64,000 nt of DNA, taken from positions 1 through 64,000 of the forward strand of contig NZ_LBJC01000021.1 of NCBI RefSeq assembly GCF_004114535.1. Direction: 5' to 3'. This document shows positions 1 to 8,439 of the stretch, piece after piece. Source of the DNA: Bradyrhizobium nanningense (GTDB lineage: Bacteria; Pseudomonadota; Alphaproteobacteria; Rhizobiales; Xanthobacteraceae). The translations under genes were made by a program, and so were the position numbers. The notes under the pieces are model-generated. The model searched no databases. It worked only from the letters and a program-made list of their open reading frames with translations, and was not told the origin of the DNA. Positions within the stretch are counted from its first letter, which is position 1. The number at the start of each line of letters is the position of its first letter.

Positions 1-454
1 CGGTCGCCGCCGTGGTGCCGCCGGCATTGCCGGAGAACAGCACGTTGGAGAGCGCAGTCGCGCTGGTGTAGGTCGTGGTGCCGCGGAGGTCGGTCGAGGT
101 CGCACCCGCGATCGTGGTCGCGACGTTCGACTTGGTCGAGTAACCGACGGTGGTCTGCAGCGCCTGGTTGGCGATCGATTTGGCGGAATCGAGCAGCTTC
201 TGCAGTGAGGTGATGCCGGTGTTGGCGGCCTGCAGCACCTGCACGCCGTTGGCGATGCCATCGAGCAGGTTGTTGATGTCGCTGGCGCGGTTGTCGAGCG
301 ACTGGGCGGTGAAGAAGTTGGTGGGGTTGTCGAGCGCCGAGTTCACCTTCTTGCCAGTCGACAAACGGGACTGGGTGGTGGCGAGCAGGTCGGCGGTGGA
401 CTGGAGGGAGAGCAGGTTCTGGCGAACCGAGGAGGAGAGAACGATACCGGACAT
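1..454 (-). CDS. fliC: Flagellin, N-terminal part (cut by window edge)
   Basis: This is the filament subunit, exported through the flagellar type III apparatus and polymerised outside the cell. The first 151 residues are visible. They begin MSGIVLSSSVRQNLLSLQ and continue with the flagellin D0/D1 signature (STADLLATTQSRLSTGKKVN, then a run through ALDNPTNFF and LQAANTGITSLQKLLDSAK). The start at 454 has an AGAAAGG ribosome-binding site. The 3' end lies outside the window. It is divergent from flbT, whose product in Caulobacter acts on flagellin mRNA. The family call is secure; which flagellin paralogue it is cannot be told. Confidence 0.93.
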   Translation of the reverse strand, partial: MSGIVLSSSVRQNLLSLQSTADLLATTQSRLSTGKKVNSALDNPTNFFTAQSLDNRASDINNLLDGIANGVQVLQAANTGITSLQKLLDSAKSIANQALQTTVGYSTKSNVATTIAGATSTDLRGTTTYTSATALSNVLFSGNAGGTTAAT

Positions 455-484
455 ACTGTTACCTTTCTGGTAGCTACGCGTCCT

Positions 485-506
485 GTCTGACCGAGATTGA
501 TCAGAC
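485..506. promoter_or_regulatory. Inverted repeat in the flagellin leader
   Basis: GTCTGA (485-490) and TCAGAC (501-506) form a perfect 6-bp inverted repeat with a 10-base spacer, 31 bases upstream of the flagellin start. It would fold in the flagellin 5' leader. In Caulobacter, FlbT binds the flagellin 5' leader and destabilises the message, and flbT is the adjacent gene here. The role is inference. In the rest of 455-778 I saw no sigma-28 or sigma-54 promoter. Confidence 0.3.
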
Positions 507-778
507 GACCGGCGGGACGGTGCGTCCAAGCCTCTAACAATCCGTGAAATGAAACCCCGGGTTTCTCTGCGTCGGACCTCCGAGAGCCCCTCAGGAGGCC
601 CAAGTCCCGACAGCGCTCGAAACCAGCGCCTTGAAATCGTTCAATTTTCCGCCACGGCGGCCGGCGTTTACAAGCCGTTAACCACATTCAGCAAGGATTG
701 GACCCAAATCAGGGCCAGCAGCCATCATTCAGGGCGCTCGCGCAAGGCTCGTTACAAAACGGTTGATGGAGAACAGGC

Positions 779-1204
779 ATGGCTCTCAAGGTCGAGCTCA
801 AACCACACGAACGCATCATCGTCGGCAACTCCGTGATCACCAACACCGATCAGCGCGCGCGTCTACTGATCGACGGCGAGAACGTGCCGATCCTGCGCGA
901 GCGCGACATCCTCACGCCCGAGACCGCCGACACGCCTGCCAAGCTGGTGTATCTGGCGGTGCAGCTCATGTACATCTCGCCGGATCCGCAGACGCAGCAC
1001 GGCACCTATTTCAACCTGGTGCGCGAGATCATGACTGCCGTGCCGAGCTCCTGGCCGATCATCGAAGGCATCAACAACCACATCATGAGCGGCGATCTCT
1101 ACCGGGCGCTCAAGGAAGCCCGCAAGCTGATCGCCTATGAGGAGAAGCTTCGGGAGCAGTACGAGGCCACGCACCCTAAGGGCGACGTCAGCTCCGCCGC
1201 CTGA
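779..1204 (+). CDS. flbT: Flagellar biosynthesis regulator FlbT
   Basis: The product is a 141-residue protein matching the FlbT family, which represses flagellin synthesis post-transcriptionally by acting on the mRNA leader until the hook is complete. Family features visible are the opening MALKVELKPHERIIVGN, the block ILRERDILTPETADTPAK and the segment YLAVQLMYISPDP. Length is normal for the family. The ATG at 779 has GGAG eight bases upstream. It is divergent from the flagellin gene and ends in a strong hairpin at 1227-1261. No flaF, its usual neighbour, is present in the window. Confidence 0.93.
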   Translation: MALKVELKPHERIIVGNSVITNTDQRARLLIDGENVPILRERDILTPETADTPAKLVYLAVQLMYISPDPQTQHGTYFNLVREIMTAVPSSWPIIEGINNHIMSGDLYRALKEARKLIAYEEKLREQYEATHPKGDVSSAA

Positions 1205-1226
1205 TCCCAGACCCGACCGCGCATAC

Positions 1227-1265
1227 GACAACGGCCCCGGACGATCTCCGGGGCCGTTGTCGTTT
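1227..1265 (+). terminator. Rho-independent-type terminator of flbT
   Basis: Bases 1228-1240 and 1248-1260 are perfectly complementary (13 bp, extended to 14 by A1241-T1247) around a 5-base loop, followed by a short T-rich stretch. The hairpin lies 23 bases after the flbT stop and just before the convergent decarboxylase stop at 1280, so it may serve both strands. Confidence 0.8.
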
Positions 1266-1279
1266 CAGCGGACCGCCGT

Positions 1280-2779
1280 TCACTGCGCCGCGAGCGACGG
1301 CGCCTCGACCTCGATCAAGCCCTCGCCGGTTCGGCGTGCGCCGAATTCGAGCACCGCCGCGACCAGCGCGTCGACATCCCTCTCGTCGGAGCGGTGGTTG
1401 ACGATCGCGGCACGGATCGCAAATTTGCCGTCCAGTGTCGTGCTCGACGGCGCCGCTATTCCGAACTCCTGGATGTCGGCGACGATCTCGCGGTTGATCG
1501 CATCATCGGCGCGATAACGGAAGCAGACAATGTTGAGGTTGACCGGCGCCAGCAATTCCAGCCGCGGCTCGGCGAGAATGCGCGCTTCCAGATACTTCGC
1601 GAGCGCACAGCTTCGCGCGATCGTCGCACCAAGCCGCTCAGTGCCGAACGTCTTCAACGTAAACCAGGTCTTCAGCGCCCGGAAGCCGCGCGACAGATCC
1701 GGGCCGAGATCGCAGGGCCAGACCGCCCCCGCCGCAAGTCCCCTCGCCTCGCGGCGCAGATACGCCGCGGGCTGCGCAAAGGCCTGCCGATGCTGCTCGC
1801 CGTCGCGCACCAGCAGGAAGCCGGCATCGTAGGGCACCTGCCCCCATTTGTGGAAGTCGAGCGCGATGGAATCGGCAAGCTCGATACCACCGAGCAGCGG
1901 CGCGAGCTCGGGCGAGAAGATCGCGAGCGCGCCGAAAGCTCCGTCGACGTGAAACCAGATTCCCTCCTCGCGGCACAGCTGTGCGACGGCCTTGAGGTCG
2001 TCAATCGCACCAATGTCGACCGTGCCGGCGGAGGCGACGACCAGGAACGGCTTGAAGCCGACCTCGCGATCGACGGCGATCTGCGCGCGCAGCGCCTCGA
2101 CATCGATGCGATGGTCAGCATCGACGCCGATCTTGCGCAGCGCATCGGTGCCGAGGCCGGCAATATCCATCGCCCTGGAGACGCAGCCATGCGCGGCCTG
2201 CGAGGTATAGGCCGTGAGCAGCACACCGCCATTGCCGATGCCGTATTGCCGCGCCAGCGTGCCGAGCGCAACGTTACGCGCCACCAGCACCGCCATCAGA
2301 TTGGCCATCGACGTGCCCGTGACGAAGATGCCGCTCGCGCTGTCCGGAAAGGCGAACAGGCGACGCATCCAGTCGACGATCTGGCGCTCGACCTCGATCG
2401 GCATATGGTCCCGTCCGCCGAGATTGGCGTTGAGCCCGGCCGCGAGCATGTCCGCGAGCATGCCGACCGCGGTGCCGCCGCCATGCACCCAGCCCATGAA
2501 GCCGGGATGGACGTTTCCGGTCGCATAGGGCGCGACGTGCTCGGTGAATTCGCGGTAGACCTCGGCGAGGTCGCTCGCCTCGCGCGGCACGTCGGCCTTG
2601 AATGCCGCGCGGACGTCATCAGGGATCGGCTGCCAGACAGGGCGCGTCCGGACGTTGGCGATGCCGTCGATCGTCTCGTCCAGCATGCGATGGGCGAGCG
2701 CGCGAAATGCGCTCCAGTCCTGCGGGTCGAGCGAGGTGTGGGCGACGGAGCTTTGCGCGTTACGGATGATCTCGTTCAT
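1280..2779 (-). CDS. Group II pyridoxal-dependent decarboxylase
   Basis: The product is a 499-residue PLP enzyme of the aromatic-L-amino-acid / 2,4-diaminobutyrate / glutamate decarboxylase superfamily, expected to remove CO2 from an amino acid to give an amine. Visible are the conserved SQAAH (His197, stacks on the cofactor), HVDGAFGA (Asp279) and DFHKWG with Lys311 as the Schiff-base lysine. Its ATG overlaps the stop of the ATP-grasp gene (ATGA, 2776-2779), so the two are probably translationally coupled; GAGGAGAG precedes the start. It is the last gene of a four-gene unit behind flgL. The substrate cannot be deduced from the sequence. Confidence 0.87.
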   Translation of the reverse strand: MNEIIRNAQSSVAHTSLDPQDWSAFRALAHRMLDETIDGIANVRTRPVWQPIPDDVRAAFKADVPREASDLAEVYREFTEHVAPYATGNVHPGFMGWVHGGGTAVGMLADMLAAGLNANLGGRDHMPIEVERQIVDWMRRLFAFPDSASGIFVTGTSMANLMAVLVARNVALGTLARQYGIGNGGVLLTAYTSQAAHGCVSRAMDIAGLGTDALRKIGVDADHRIDVEALRAQIAVDREVGFKPFLVVASAGTVDIGAIDDLKAVAQLCREEGIWFHVDGAFGALAIFSPELAPLLGGIELADSIALDFHKWGQVPYDAGFLLVRDGEQHRQAFAQPAAYLRREARGLAAGAVWPCDLGPDLSRGFRALKTWFTLKTFGTERLGATIARSCALAKYLEARILAEPRLELLAPVNLNIVCFRYRADDAINREIVADIQEFGIAAPSSTTLDGKFAIRAAIVNHRSDERDVDALVAAVLEFGARRTGEGLIEVEAPSLAAQ

Positions 2780-4029
2780 GTTGCGCTCTCCTCGCCCGCT
2801 CTTGCATGCCGCGATAGCATCGCCGCGAACGCCGCAAAGATCTTGCGCATCTGCGGCGGCTTGTAAGGAAACACGGCCGGCGAATCCATGTTGTGCACGA
2901 CGGCGGTGTTGTCGGCTTCGAAGACCAGGAGTTCGCCAGCCTGGTTCTCGGCGCAATCGACGATGAAATAGTCGAGGCCGACGCGCCTGCTCATCTCCTC
3001 GAGCGCGCTGCTGTGGCGCACCGCGAAAGCGTGGTCGAAGTCGCGCATGAAGAGCGCCTCCTCTGCACGCTTCTCCTCGCTGAAGGCCATGTAGGCGTTG
3101 AGATACCAGATGTCCCAGCGCTCGGCGATCGCCATGTGGCAGGCGTAAGGTTTGCCGTCGACCATCGCGAGCCGATATTTGCGATAGAGCCCGTCGGGAT
3201 TCACATAATCGACGAAACGCGCGACGAAGAAATCCTGTTCGTTCCGCTCGGCAAGATAAGATGCGAGCGCCGCCGCATCGTCGAGCTTCGCGAGCCCGAC
3301 GCCGGCATGCGAGCCGCGCGGCCGCGCGATCATCGGAAAGCGCAGCTCGCCCGCGATGTCCTGGCAGGCGATCTGCCCGCGCGAAAGATCCGACAATTGC
3401 GTGCGCGTCGCGTGGATGGTTGCGGGAATGTCGAGACCCGGCACGCCGGCCAGCAGCCGATGCAGCTTGTCGCGATCGAGGTTGCCGATGCGATCGGGAC
3501 GATTGAGCAGCGGCCGCGGCCAGTGCGGCGCGGCCTTCTCGATCAAGGCGAGCGCTTCGCGGCATTCCTCGGAGTCGGACGCGACCACGATGGCAACGTC
3601 GTGCTCGGGCAAATTCTGCGGCAGGCCGACGCCCTTGACCACGTAGAGCGTCAACAGCTCGATGTCGGAACCTTCGAGCAGAAAATCGATCGGCGTGTTG
3701 CCGCCCATGTCGATGTCGGCGGCAAGCGCGAGCACGCGCAAGCGGGGTTTCGGAGCGGCACTCGGCGTGCGAAACAATTGATGGAAGGTGAGCACCTCCG
3801 ACTGGATCGCGAGCCCCTGAACCTTGTCGCCGAGAAGCTGGGTGATCAACGACAGATCCAGTCCCTCGCCCGCCAGCGCCGTCCCCGCCGCAATCCGCGC
3901 CACCAACTGGTCGCGCAACGGATGCAGGTCGACACCTTCGAAGGCCTGGCGCGTCAGCTGCGCAAAGCCGATGCGATCGGCATAGTTCGCCGCGATCATG
4001 CCGATTGGCGCGGAAACCGGATGCTGCAT
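2776..4029 (-). CDS. ATP-grasp ligase-like protein
   Basis: The product has 417 residues. The C-terminal half (about 230-390) has the ATP-grasp layout: a nucleotide-binding strand and glycine loop (MIARPRGSHAGVGLAKL, 233-249), a central segment VARFVDYVNPDGLYRKYRL, and a metal-binding end VFEADNTAVVHN (369-380). ATP-grasp enzymes usually activate a carboxylate as an acyl phosphate and join it to an amine. The N-terminal half (1-200) resembles nothing I recognise and contains a Rossmann-like stretch at 95-150. It starts 1 base after the stop of the PLP enzyme upstream and overlaps the decarboxylase by 4 bases. An amide ligase role in the same pathway is inferred from this packing. Confidence 0.75.
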   Translation of the reverse strand: MQHPVSAPIGMIAANYADRIGFAQLTRQAFEGVDLHPLRDQLVARIAAGTALAGEGLDLSLITQLLGDKVQGLAIQSEVLTFHQLFRTPSAAPKPRLRVLALAADIDMGGNTPIDFLLEGSDIELLTLYVVKGVGLPQNLPEHDVAIVVASDSEECREALALIEKAAPHWPRPLLNRPDRIGNLDRDKLHRLLAGVPGLDIPATIHATRTQLSDLSRGQIACQDIAGELRFPMIARPRGSHAGVGLAKLDDAAALASYLAERNEQDFFVARFVDYVNPDGLYRKYRLAMVDGKPYACHMAIAERWDIWYLNAYMAFSEEKRAEEALFMRDFDHAFAVRHSSALEEMSRRVGLDYFIVDCAENQAGELLVFEADNTAVVHNMDSPAVFPYKPPQMRKIFAAFAAMLSRHARAGEESAT

Positions 4030-4030
4030 C

Positions 4031-5680
4031 TCACACCTCGAACGCGAAGTTTACCGGCGCGGCCGCGACCGCGCCACGGTCAAGCAGCAGCTCGATCTTT
4101 ACCAGCACATGGGCGATGCGATCGAGAACGTGCTGCACATTGCGTTGCGCCTCTGTCGCGTCCGGCGACCAGGCCTCGGTGACGAGCCGGGCGCCGACGC
4201 AAAGGCGCAGCACGGCCTGCGGTGCCGCGGCCTGCCGCTCCAGACGGACCGGCTGGCCGATCAGGCAGCGCTGCGCGGCGACCTGCCGGTCGGCCGCGCT
4301 GCCGCTGATCTCCTGGCTCATGTCACGCGCCAGTGCCTGATGAACGGCGTTGGTCTCGGCGATCGAGACCGGTTTGCCGCCGCGCAGAAGCATGAACGGA
4401 AAGATCGTAGTTTGCGCAAATTCCTCGTCATCCAGATCGGCCGTCCTGGTCGCGGCTGCAACGGGGCGAAGCGACGGCGACAACGCGATCATGCTGTCGA
4501 TGCCGGCGGCGAGCTCGGCGAGCACCTTGGCGCGGAATGCGCCGGGCACGGCGTAGTAGCTGCCGATCTCGGCGAGCGCCGCCTCCCAGCGCAGCCATTG
4601 ACCGAAATTCGGACGGCGCTCGAAGCGCGAACGCAGCATCGTCCAGGCCATCGGCCAATCACAGCGACCGGCATAGTCGAAGATGCCAGGCGCAATCCCC
4701 TCGATCCGGTCGAGCGGTCGCGACGGGCCCTTCGGCACCAGCAGCGCACCGCTGAAGGCAGGCCCACCGAAGAATTTCGAGCCTGACATCAGCACCATAT
4801 AGCCGCGGTCGAGATAGGAGCGCAGCCGGCGGCGGCCGAGCCTGGCCTGACAGGCGTCGACGACGATTTGGACCTTGCGCGGCCAGCGCCGCGCGATCTC
4901 GTCGAGGCAAGCCGCGCTCGGTGCGCGCCAGCCGAGCTTCGATGCATCCATGATCTGGAGCAGCACGGGCGCGCCTTGCGCGATCGTGGCCTCGACCGCA
5001 TGCAACACCGCGGCATCGGCATCCCCGCGCATTGCAATCGCGGGGCCGGTCTCGAGCAGCGGCAACGCGAGACTGGCGCCCGCGAGCCCCGCAACCGCGC
5101 CGTCCTTGCGAACCGCAAGGCCGTTCGCCGTCATGGCGCTGAAATGGTGCCCGCGGGCGGTATGGATCGTCCCGCTTCCGGTCTGGTCGGCGCCGACCAC
5201 GATCGTCACCGGCGGCGCCCCGAGCACCGCGCGCGCCAGGAACAGGGCGTGGAGCTGGGAGTCCGTGCCTGAGGGCGAGAAGACGATTTCAACGCGCGGC
5301 GGAAGCTGGAGGTGGCCGCGCAGCTCGTTCCGCATGTCCTCGCAACGCGCGTCGAAGGCGACCTCAACTTCGTCGAACAGGCATTTGTGCACCAGCTCTT
5401 CGCGCGCCAACGCGGCGCGGTCATAGGCAGCTTGCGAGATCGTCGACGCGGTCGAGGACGCGAAATTCCAGATCTCAGGCTGCGGCGAGGCCGCGCAGCC
5501 ATACACGTTGACCCGCTCCCTGGCGTCGAGCGCCAGCCGCGGATCTCCGCCGGAGACCAGCAGCGTGTCGAGTGGCGTGAAGAGATCGCGCAGGCGGTAG
5601 CGCGAATCATAGTCGGGTGCGCGTTCCGGTTCTGGCAGACGGGATGCGCCGGTGCTCATCCCGGAAGGCTCACGCGGCAT
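4031..5680 (-). CDS. Fold-type I PLP-dependent enzyme, aminotransferase-like
   Basis: The product has 549 residues. The middle contains PLP-enzyme features: SPSGTDSQLHALFLAR (135-150, cofactor phosphate region), VVDACQAR (Asp275, pairs with the pyridine nitrogen) and MSGSKFFGGPAFSG with Lys302 as the likely Schiff-base residue. It is closest in pattern to class V aminotransferase/desulfurase-like proteins but is no family I can name. The start at 5680 overlaps the glycosyltransferase stop by 11 bases and has AGGG upstream; an ATG at 5659 is an alternative. It lies 1 base before the ATP-grasp gene. The reaction is unknown. Confidence 0.72.
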   Translation of the reverse strand: MPREPSGMSTGASRLPEPERAPDYDSRYRLRDLFTPLDTLLVSGGDPRLALDARERVNVYGCAASPQPEIWNFASSTASTISQAAYDRAALAREELVHKCLFDEVEVAFDARCEDMRNELRGHLQLPPRVEIVFSPSGTDSQLHALFLARAVLGAPPVTIVVGADQTGSGTIHTARGHHFSAMTANGLAVRKDGAVAGLAGASLALPLLETGPAIAMRGDADAAVLHAVEATIAQGAPVLLQIMDASKLGWRAPSAACLDEIARRWPRKVQIVVDACQARLGRRRLRSYLDRGYMVLMSGSKFFGGPAFSGALLVPKGPSRPLDRIEGIAPGIFDYAGRCDWPMAWTMLRSRFERRPNFGQWLRWEAALAEIGSYYAVPGAFRAKVLAELAAGIDSMIALSPSLRPVAAATRTADLDDEEFAQTTIFPFMLLRGGKPVSIAETNAVHQALARDMSQEISGSAADRQVAAQRCLIGQPVRLERQAAAPQAVLRLCVGARLVTEAWSPDATEAQRNVQHVLDRIAHVLVKIELLLDRGAVAAAPVNFAFEV

Positions 5681-6455
5681 CGGCCGCCGCCCTTGTGGGG
5701 GCCGGTGCGAATTGCGAGGCGATGTCGCCGTGGAACACCGACGGGCCGACGTGATCGAGCGAGCTCTGGATGTCGGCCCAGATCTCGCCGCCGACATCGG
5801 TCCAGCGCTTGCAGAAGGCGAAGTCCTCGGAAAGATAAGTGCCAGTGGCCGGATCGATCATGCATTCGAACAGCGCAAAGCGGTTCTGGCTCGCGGCCAG
5901 CGTGTCGTGCGAATGCTCGCGGAAGAACTGCAGGCTTGCATAATCCGGATGGCGGCACATCGCCTCCAGCACGCGGCGCCGGATCATCAGGAAGCCGGTG
6001 CCGGCGTAGCGTACGCGGGTGAAGCCGTTGACCACGACGATACGGTCGGGATCCTCGATCTCGAGCACATAGTCCAGCGAAGCCGCCGCCACGTCGGCAC
6101 GGCCCGACTGGATCGCCCGCGCGGCCTTGTCCCAATTGACCCGCTTGATCGGATAGCAGCCGGCGACGACGTCCGCGCCGCATTCGATCAGCCGGAATAC
6201 CTGCTCGGGCTTGAAGCCGATATCGGCATCGATGAACAGGAAATGCGTTGCCTTGGGATCGTCCAGGAACATCGCGACCAGGTTGGCGCGGGCGCGGGTG
6301 ATCAGCGCGTCGCCGTCCCGCAGCAGCACCTTGAGCTCGAGATTGGACATGCCGTGCACGGCGCGCTGCAGCGCGAAGATCGAGCTCGCATAGATGCTCG
6401 ACACCTGCCCGCCGAAGCATGGCGTTGCCACCACCAGTTGCATCTTGTCCGACAT
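5670..6455 (-). CDS. GT-A type glycosyltransferase
   Basis: The product has 261 residues. It has a nucleotide-sugar-binding fold start (QLVVATPCFGG, 6-16), the block RARANLVAMFLDD and a DXD motif in FIDADIGF (Asp76-Ala-Asp78) that would hold the metal and sugar nucleotide. It has no signal peptide or membrane helix, so it is probably cytoplasmic. The ATG at 6455 follows GGAG; an in-frame ATG at 6476 is less well placed. It is first of the four-gene unit, 70 bases after flgL, with a CtrA-type box (6504-6518) in that gap. Given the flagellar context it could glycosylate flagellin or another axial protein; that is inference, and the donor and acceptor are unknown. Confidence 0.78.
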   Translation of the reverse strand: MSDKMQLVVATPCFGGQVSSIYASSIFALQRAVHGMSNLELKVLLRDGDALITRARANLVAMFLDDPKATHFLFIDADIGFKPEQVFRLIECGADVVAGCYPIKRVNWDKAARAIQSGRADVAAASLDYVLEIEDPDRIVVVNGFTRVRYAGTGFLMIRRRVLEAMCRHPDYASLQFFREHSHDTLAASQNRFALFECMIDPATGTYLSEDFAFCKRWTDVGGEIWADIQSSLDHVGPSVFHGDIASQFAPAPTRAAADAA

Positions 6456-6503
6456 CGCAGCTCCGCCCCGCTCCAATCCTCACCAAGAGGTAAAGAGCCA
6501 TGG

Positions 6504-6518
6504 TTAACGGCGCCTTAA
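6504..6518. promoter_or_regulatory. CtrA-type box ahead of the glycosyltransferase operon
   Basis: TTAA at 6504-6507 and TTAA at 6515-6518 are separated by exactly 7 bases, and the second is followed by C, matching the CtrA full site TTAA-N7-TTAAC. On the minus strand it also reads TTAA-N7-TTAAC. It sits 49 bases upstream of the glycosyltransferase ATG and just past the flgL stop. It may give the four-gene unit its own cell-cycle-timed promoter. CtrA controls early flagellar genes in Caulobacter; function here is inferred. Confidence 0.5.
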
Positions 6519-6525
6519 CGCGCCC

Positions 6526-8418
6526 TTACAGGAACTTGACGAGCGAGAGCTGCGCGAGGTTCGAGGTCACCTGGTAGGACGCCTGGAGCGCGTTCTGCAG
6601 CGAGAGGATTTCGCTCGCCACCTGGTCGGGCGAAGCCGATTCCGCCTGGTCGATGATGGTCTGGAGCTGCGCCTTGGCCTGGGTCTGGCGCGTGGAGGCG
6701 TCCTTCATCGTGTTCTGGGCCATCGCGATGTCGGTCTGGATGTCCTCGATGCGCTGCTGACCGGGCTGCTGGGTCAGCGCCTGCGTCACCCGCAGGCTCA
6801 GCGCGGAGACCTGCCCACCCGAATACTGTCCGGTCGGCGAGGTCGAGAACGTCCCGAACACCGCGATCGCCTGCAATTGCCGGCGGATCGCGTCCTCGTT
6901 CGCCTGGGCGCCATACTGCACCGTGACGGAATCGTCGACCCGCGCCATTGCGGTCGAGCGCGCCGAGCCGGGCCCGTCATTGCCCAAGTACCATTTCACG
7001 GTGGTGGCCGAACCGTTGACCAGCGTCGTCGCCGAACTCGCGGGCGAGGAGCCGACGCGCAGCGGCGGCTGCGTGGCGGTGATGGGCGATGAGCTGAAGC
7101 CGAGGGCGCCGAGCGCGGCGATGGCGCCCGGGGTCGAGCCCGAAATGCTCAGGCTCGCCGCATCGTCGGTGTTGATCGTGATCGAGCCGCCATGGATCGT
7201 CGACGGCTTCGAGGTCCCCGTGATCCGGTCGATCTTGCCGAGCAGGGTCTGGATGCTGTCGGTGACGTTGAGCTGGTTGCCGGTCGCGCCCGAGGCGACG
7301 AAGCTCAGCGTGGTGCCGTTGACGGTGAGGGTGTCGCCGGCGGAGAAGCCGGGCGAGATCGAGTCCGAGGGCGCGGTGCCCGACAGCGCGGTGGTGCCGC
7401 TGATCGGTGCCGCCGGCGTCGCCTGGTTGTTTTTGGCGGCGCCGATCGCCGAGCTATCGGTGTTGAAGAAATTATCGCCGGCGGTGACGGCGGATGCCGC
7501 GACCAGCGAAGTGTTGGCGAGCTTCGTGATCGCGGTGTTCAGCGCGGTATTGAGATTCGCGGCCGTGTTGTTGGGGTTGACCGGGGTGCTCGCATCGATC
7601 GCGAAGCTGCCGAGCGGCGTCGGCGTCGCTGAGGATGCGGTCAGCTCGATCTGCTCGGTCGTGCCGTCCGGCAGCGTGAACTGGATGCTGAGCTTGTCGC
7701 CATTGTTCGGGTTGATGCCGTTGAGATCGACCGAGAACGACACCGGCGAGCCGCTCGGGCCGGTCACGGTCGCGCCCGTCAGCGTCGAGGAGACCGCCTT
7801 GATCTTGAGGCCGAACGGCGAGCCCGCGACATCTTCCGACATTTGGATCGAGCTCGGCGTCGGCTGCGTCTGCACCAGGCGACCCATGCCGTTGGCCCCC
7901 AAGTCGGCGGCCTGGCGCTCCGCCATCACGGTCTTGAAGCCCGCCTGCGTCGTGGTGCCGTTGATGATGTCGCCGGAATCCGCGACCGACTGCGTGTTGA
8001 CGGCGGTTCCGGAGAACAGATAGCGGTTGCCCGTCTGCGTGTTGAGGACGCCGACCATCGAGCCGAACTGGGCCGCGGCGGTGTTCTGCGCGATGGTCTG
8101 GCCGTTGACGTTGAGATCCTGCGCGGTGTTGGCGGAGCCCGTCTGCACCGTGCTGCGGATCTTGGTCAGCGACTGCAACGCGGTATTGGCGAGGTTGATG
8201 CTGACATTGACGTTGGTGATCGTGTCGGTATAGGCGGCGATGTTGGAGAGCTGCGCGCGCCCGGCGATCGCGAAGCCCTCGTTGGTGCCCATCCCGGAAT
8301 AGTTCTGCGACAGCTTGCCGGTCGAGAGCTGCGTCGACAGGTCAGTGAGCTGCTGATTGATGTTGCGGATCTGCGAGCCGAGAACCGACGAGGAGTAGTT
8401 GATACTGCTGATCGACAT
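6526..8418 (-). CDS. flgL: Flagellar hook-filament junction protein FlgL
   Basis: The product has 630 residues and flagellin-like ends: N-terminal INYSSSVLGSQIRNINQQL and TDLSTQLSTGKLSQNYSGMG, C-terminal SLQNALQASYQVTSNLAQL. FlgL (HAP3) caps the hook and joins it to the filament. It is about twice the length of enteric FlgL because of a Ser/Thr/Gly-rich centre. Residues 358-443 form a module (VNG, NQLNVTDSIQTLLGKID, SITINT, ALGFSSS) that recurs in FlgE. The start at 8418 has AGGG upstream. It lies 21 bases after flgK and is likely in the same transcript. Confidence 0.88.
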   Translation of the reverse strand: MSISSINYSSSVLGSQIRNINQQLTDLSTQLSTGKLSQNYSGMGTNEGFAIAGRAQLSNIAAYTDTITNVNVSINLANTALQSLTKIRSTVQTGSANTAQDLNVNGQTIAQNTAAAQFGSMVGVLNTQTGNRYLFSGTAVNTQSVADSGDIINGTTTQAGFKTVMAERQAADLGANGMGRLVQTQPTPSSIQMSEDVAGSPFGLKIKAVSSTLTGATVTGPSGSPVSFSVDLNGINPNNGDKLSIQFTLPDGTTEQIELTASSATPTPLGSFAIDASTPVNPNNTAANLNTALNTAITKLANTSLVAASAVTAGDNFFNTDSSAIGAAKNNQATPAAPISGTTALSGTAPSDSISPGFSAGDTLTVNGTTLSFVASGATGNQLNVTDSIQTLLGKIDRITGTSKPSTIHGGSITINTDDAASLSISGSTPGAIAALGALGFSSSPITATQPPLRVGSSPASSATTLVNGSATTVKWYLGNDGPGSARSTAMARVDDSVTVQYGAQANEDAIRRQLQAIAVFGTFSTSPTGQYSGGQVSALSLRVTQALTQQPGQQRIEDIQTDIAMAQNTMKDASTRQTQAKAQLQTIIDQAESASPDQVASEILSLQNALQASYQVTSNLAQLSLVKFL

Positions 8419-8439
8419 GTTTCAGAGCCCTGTTACTTG

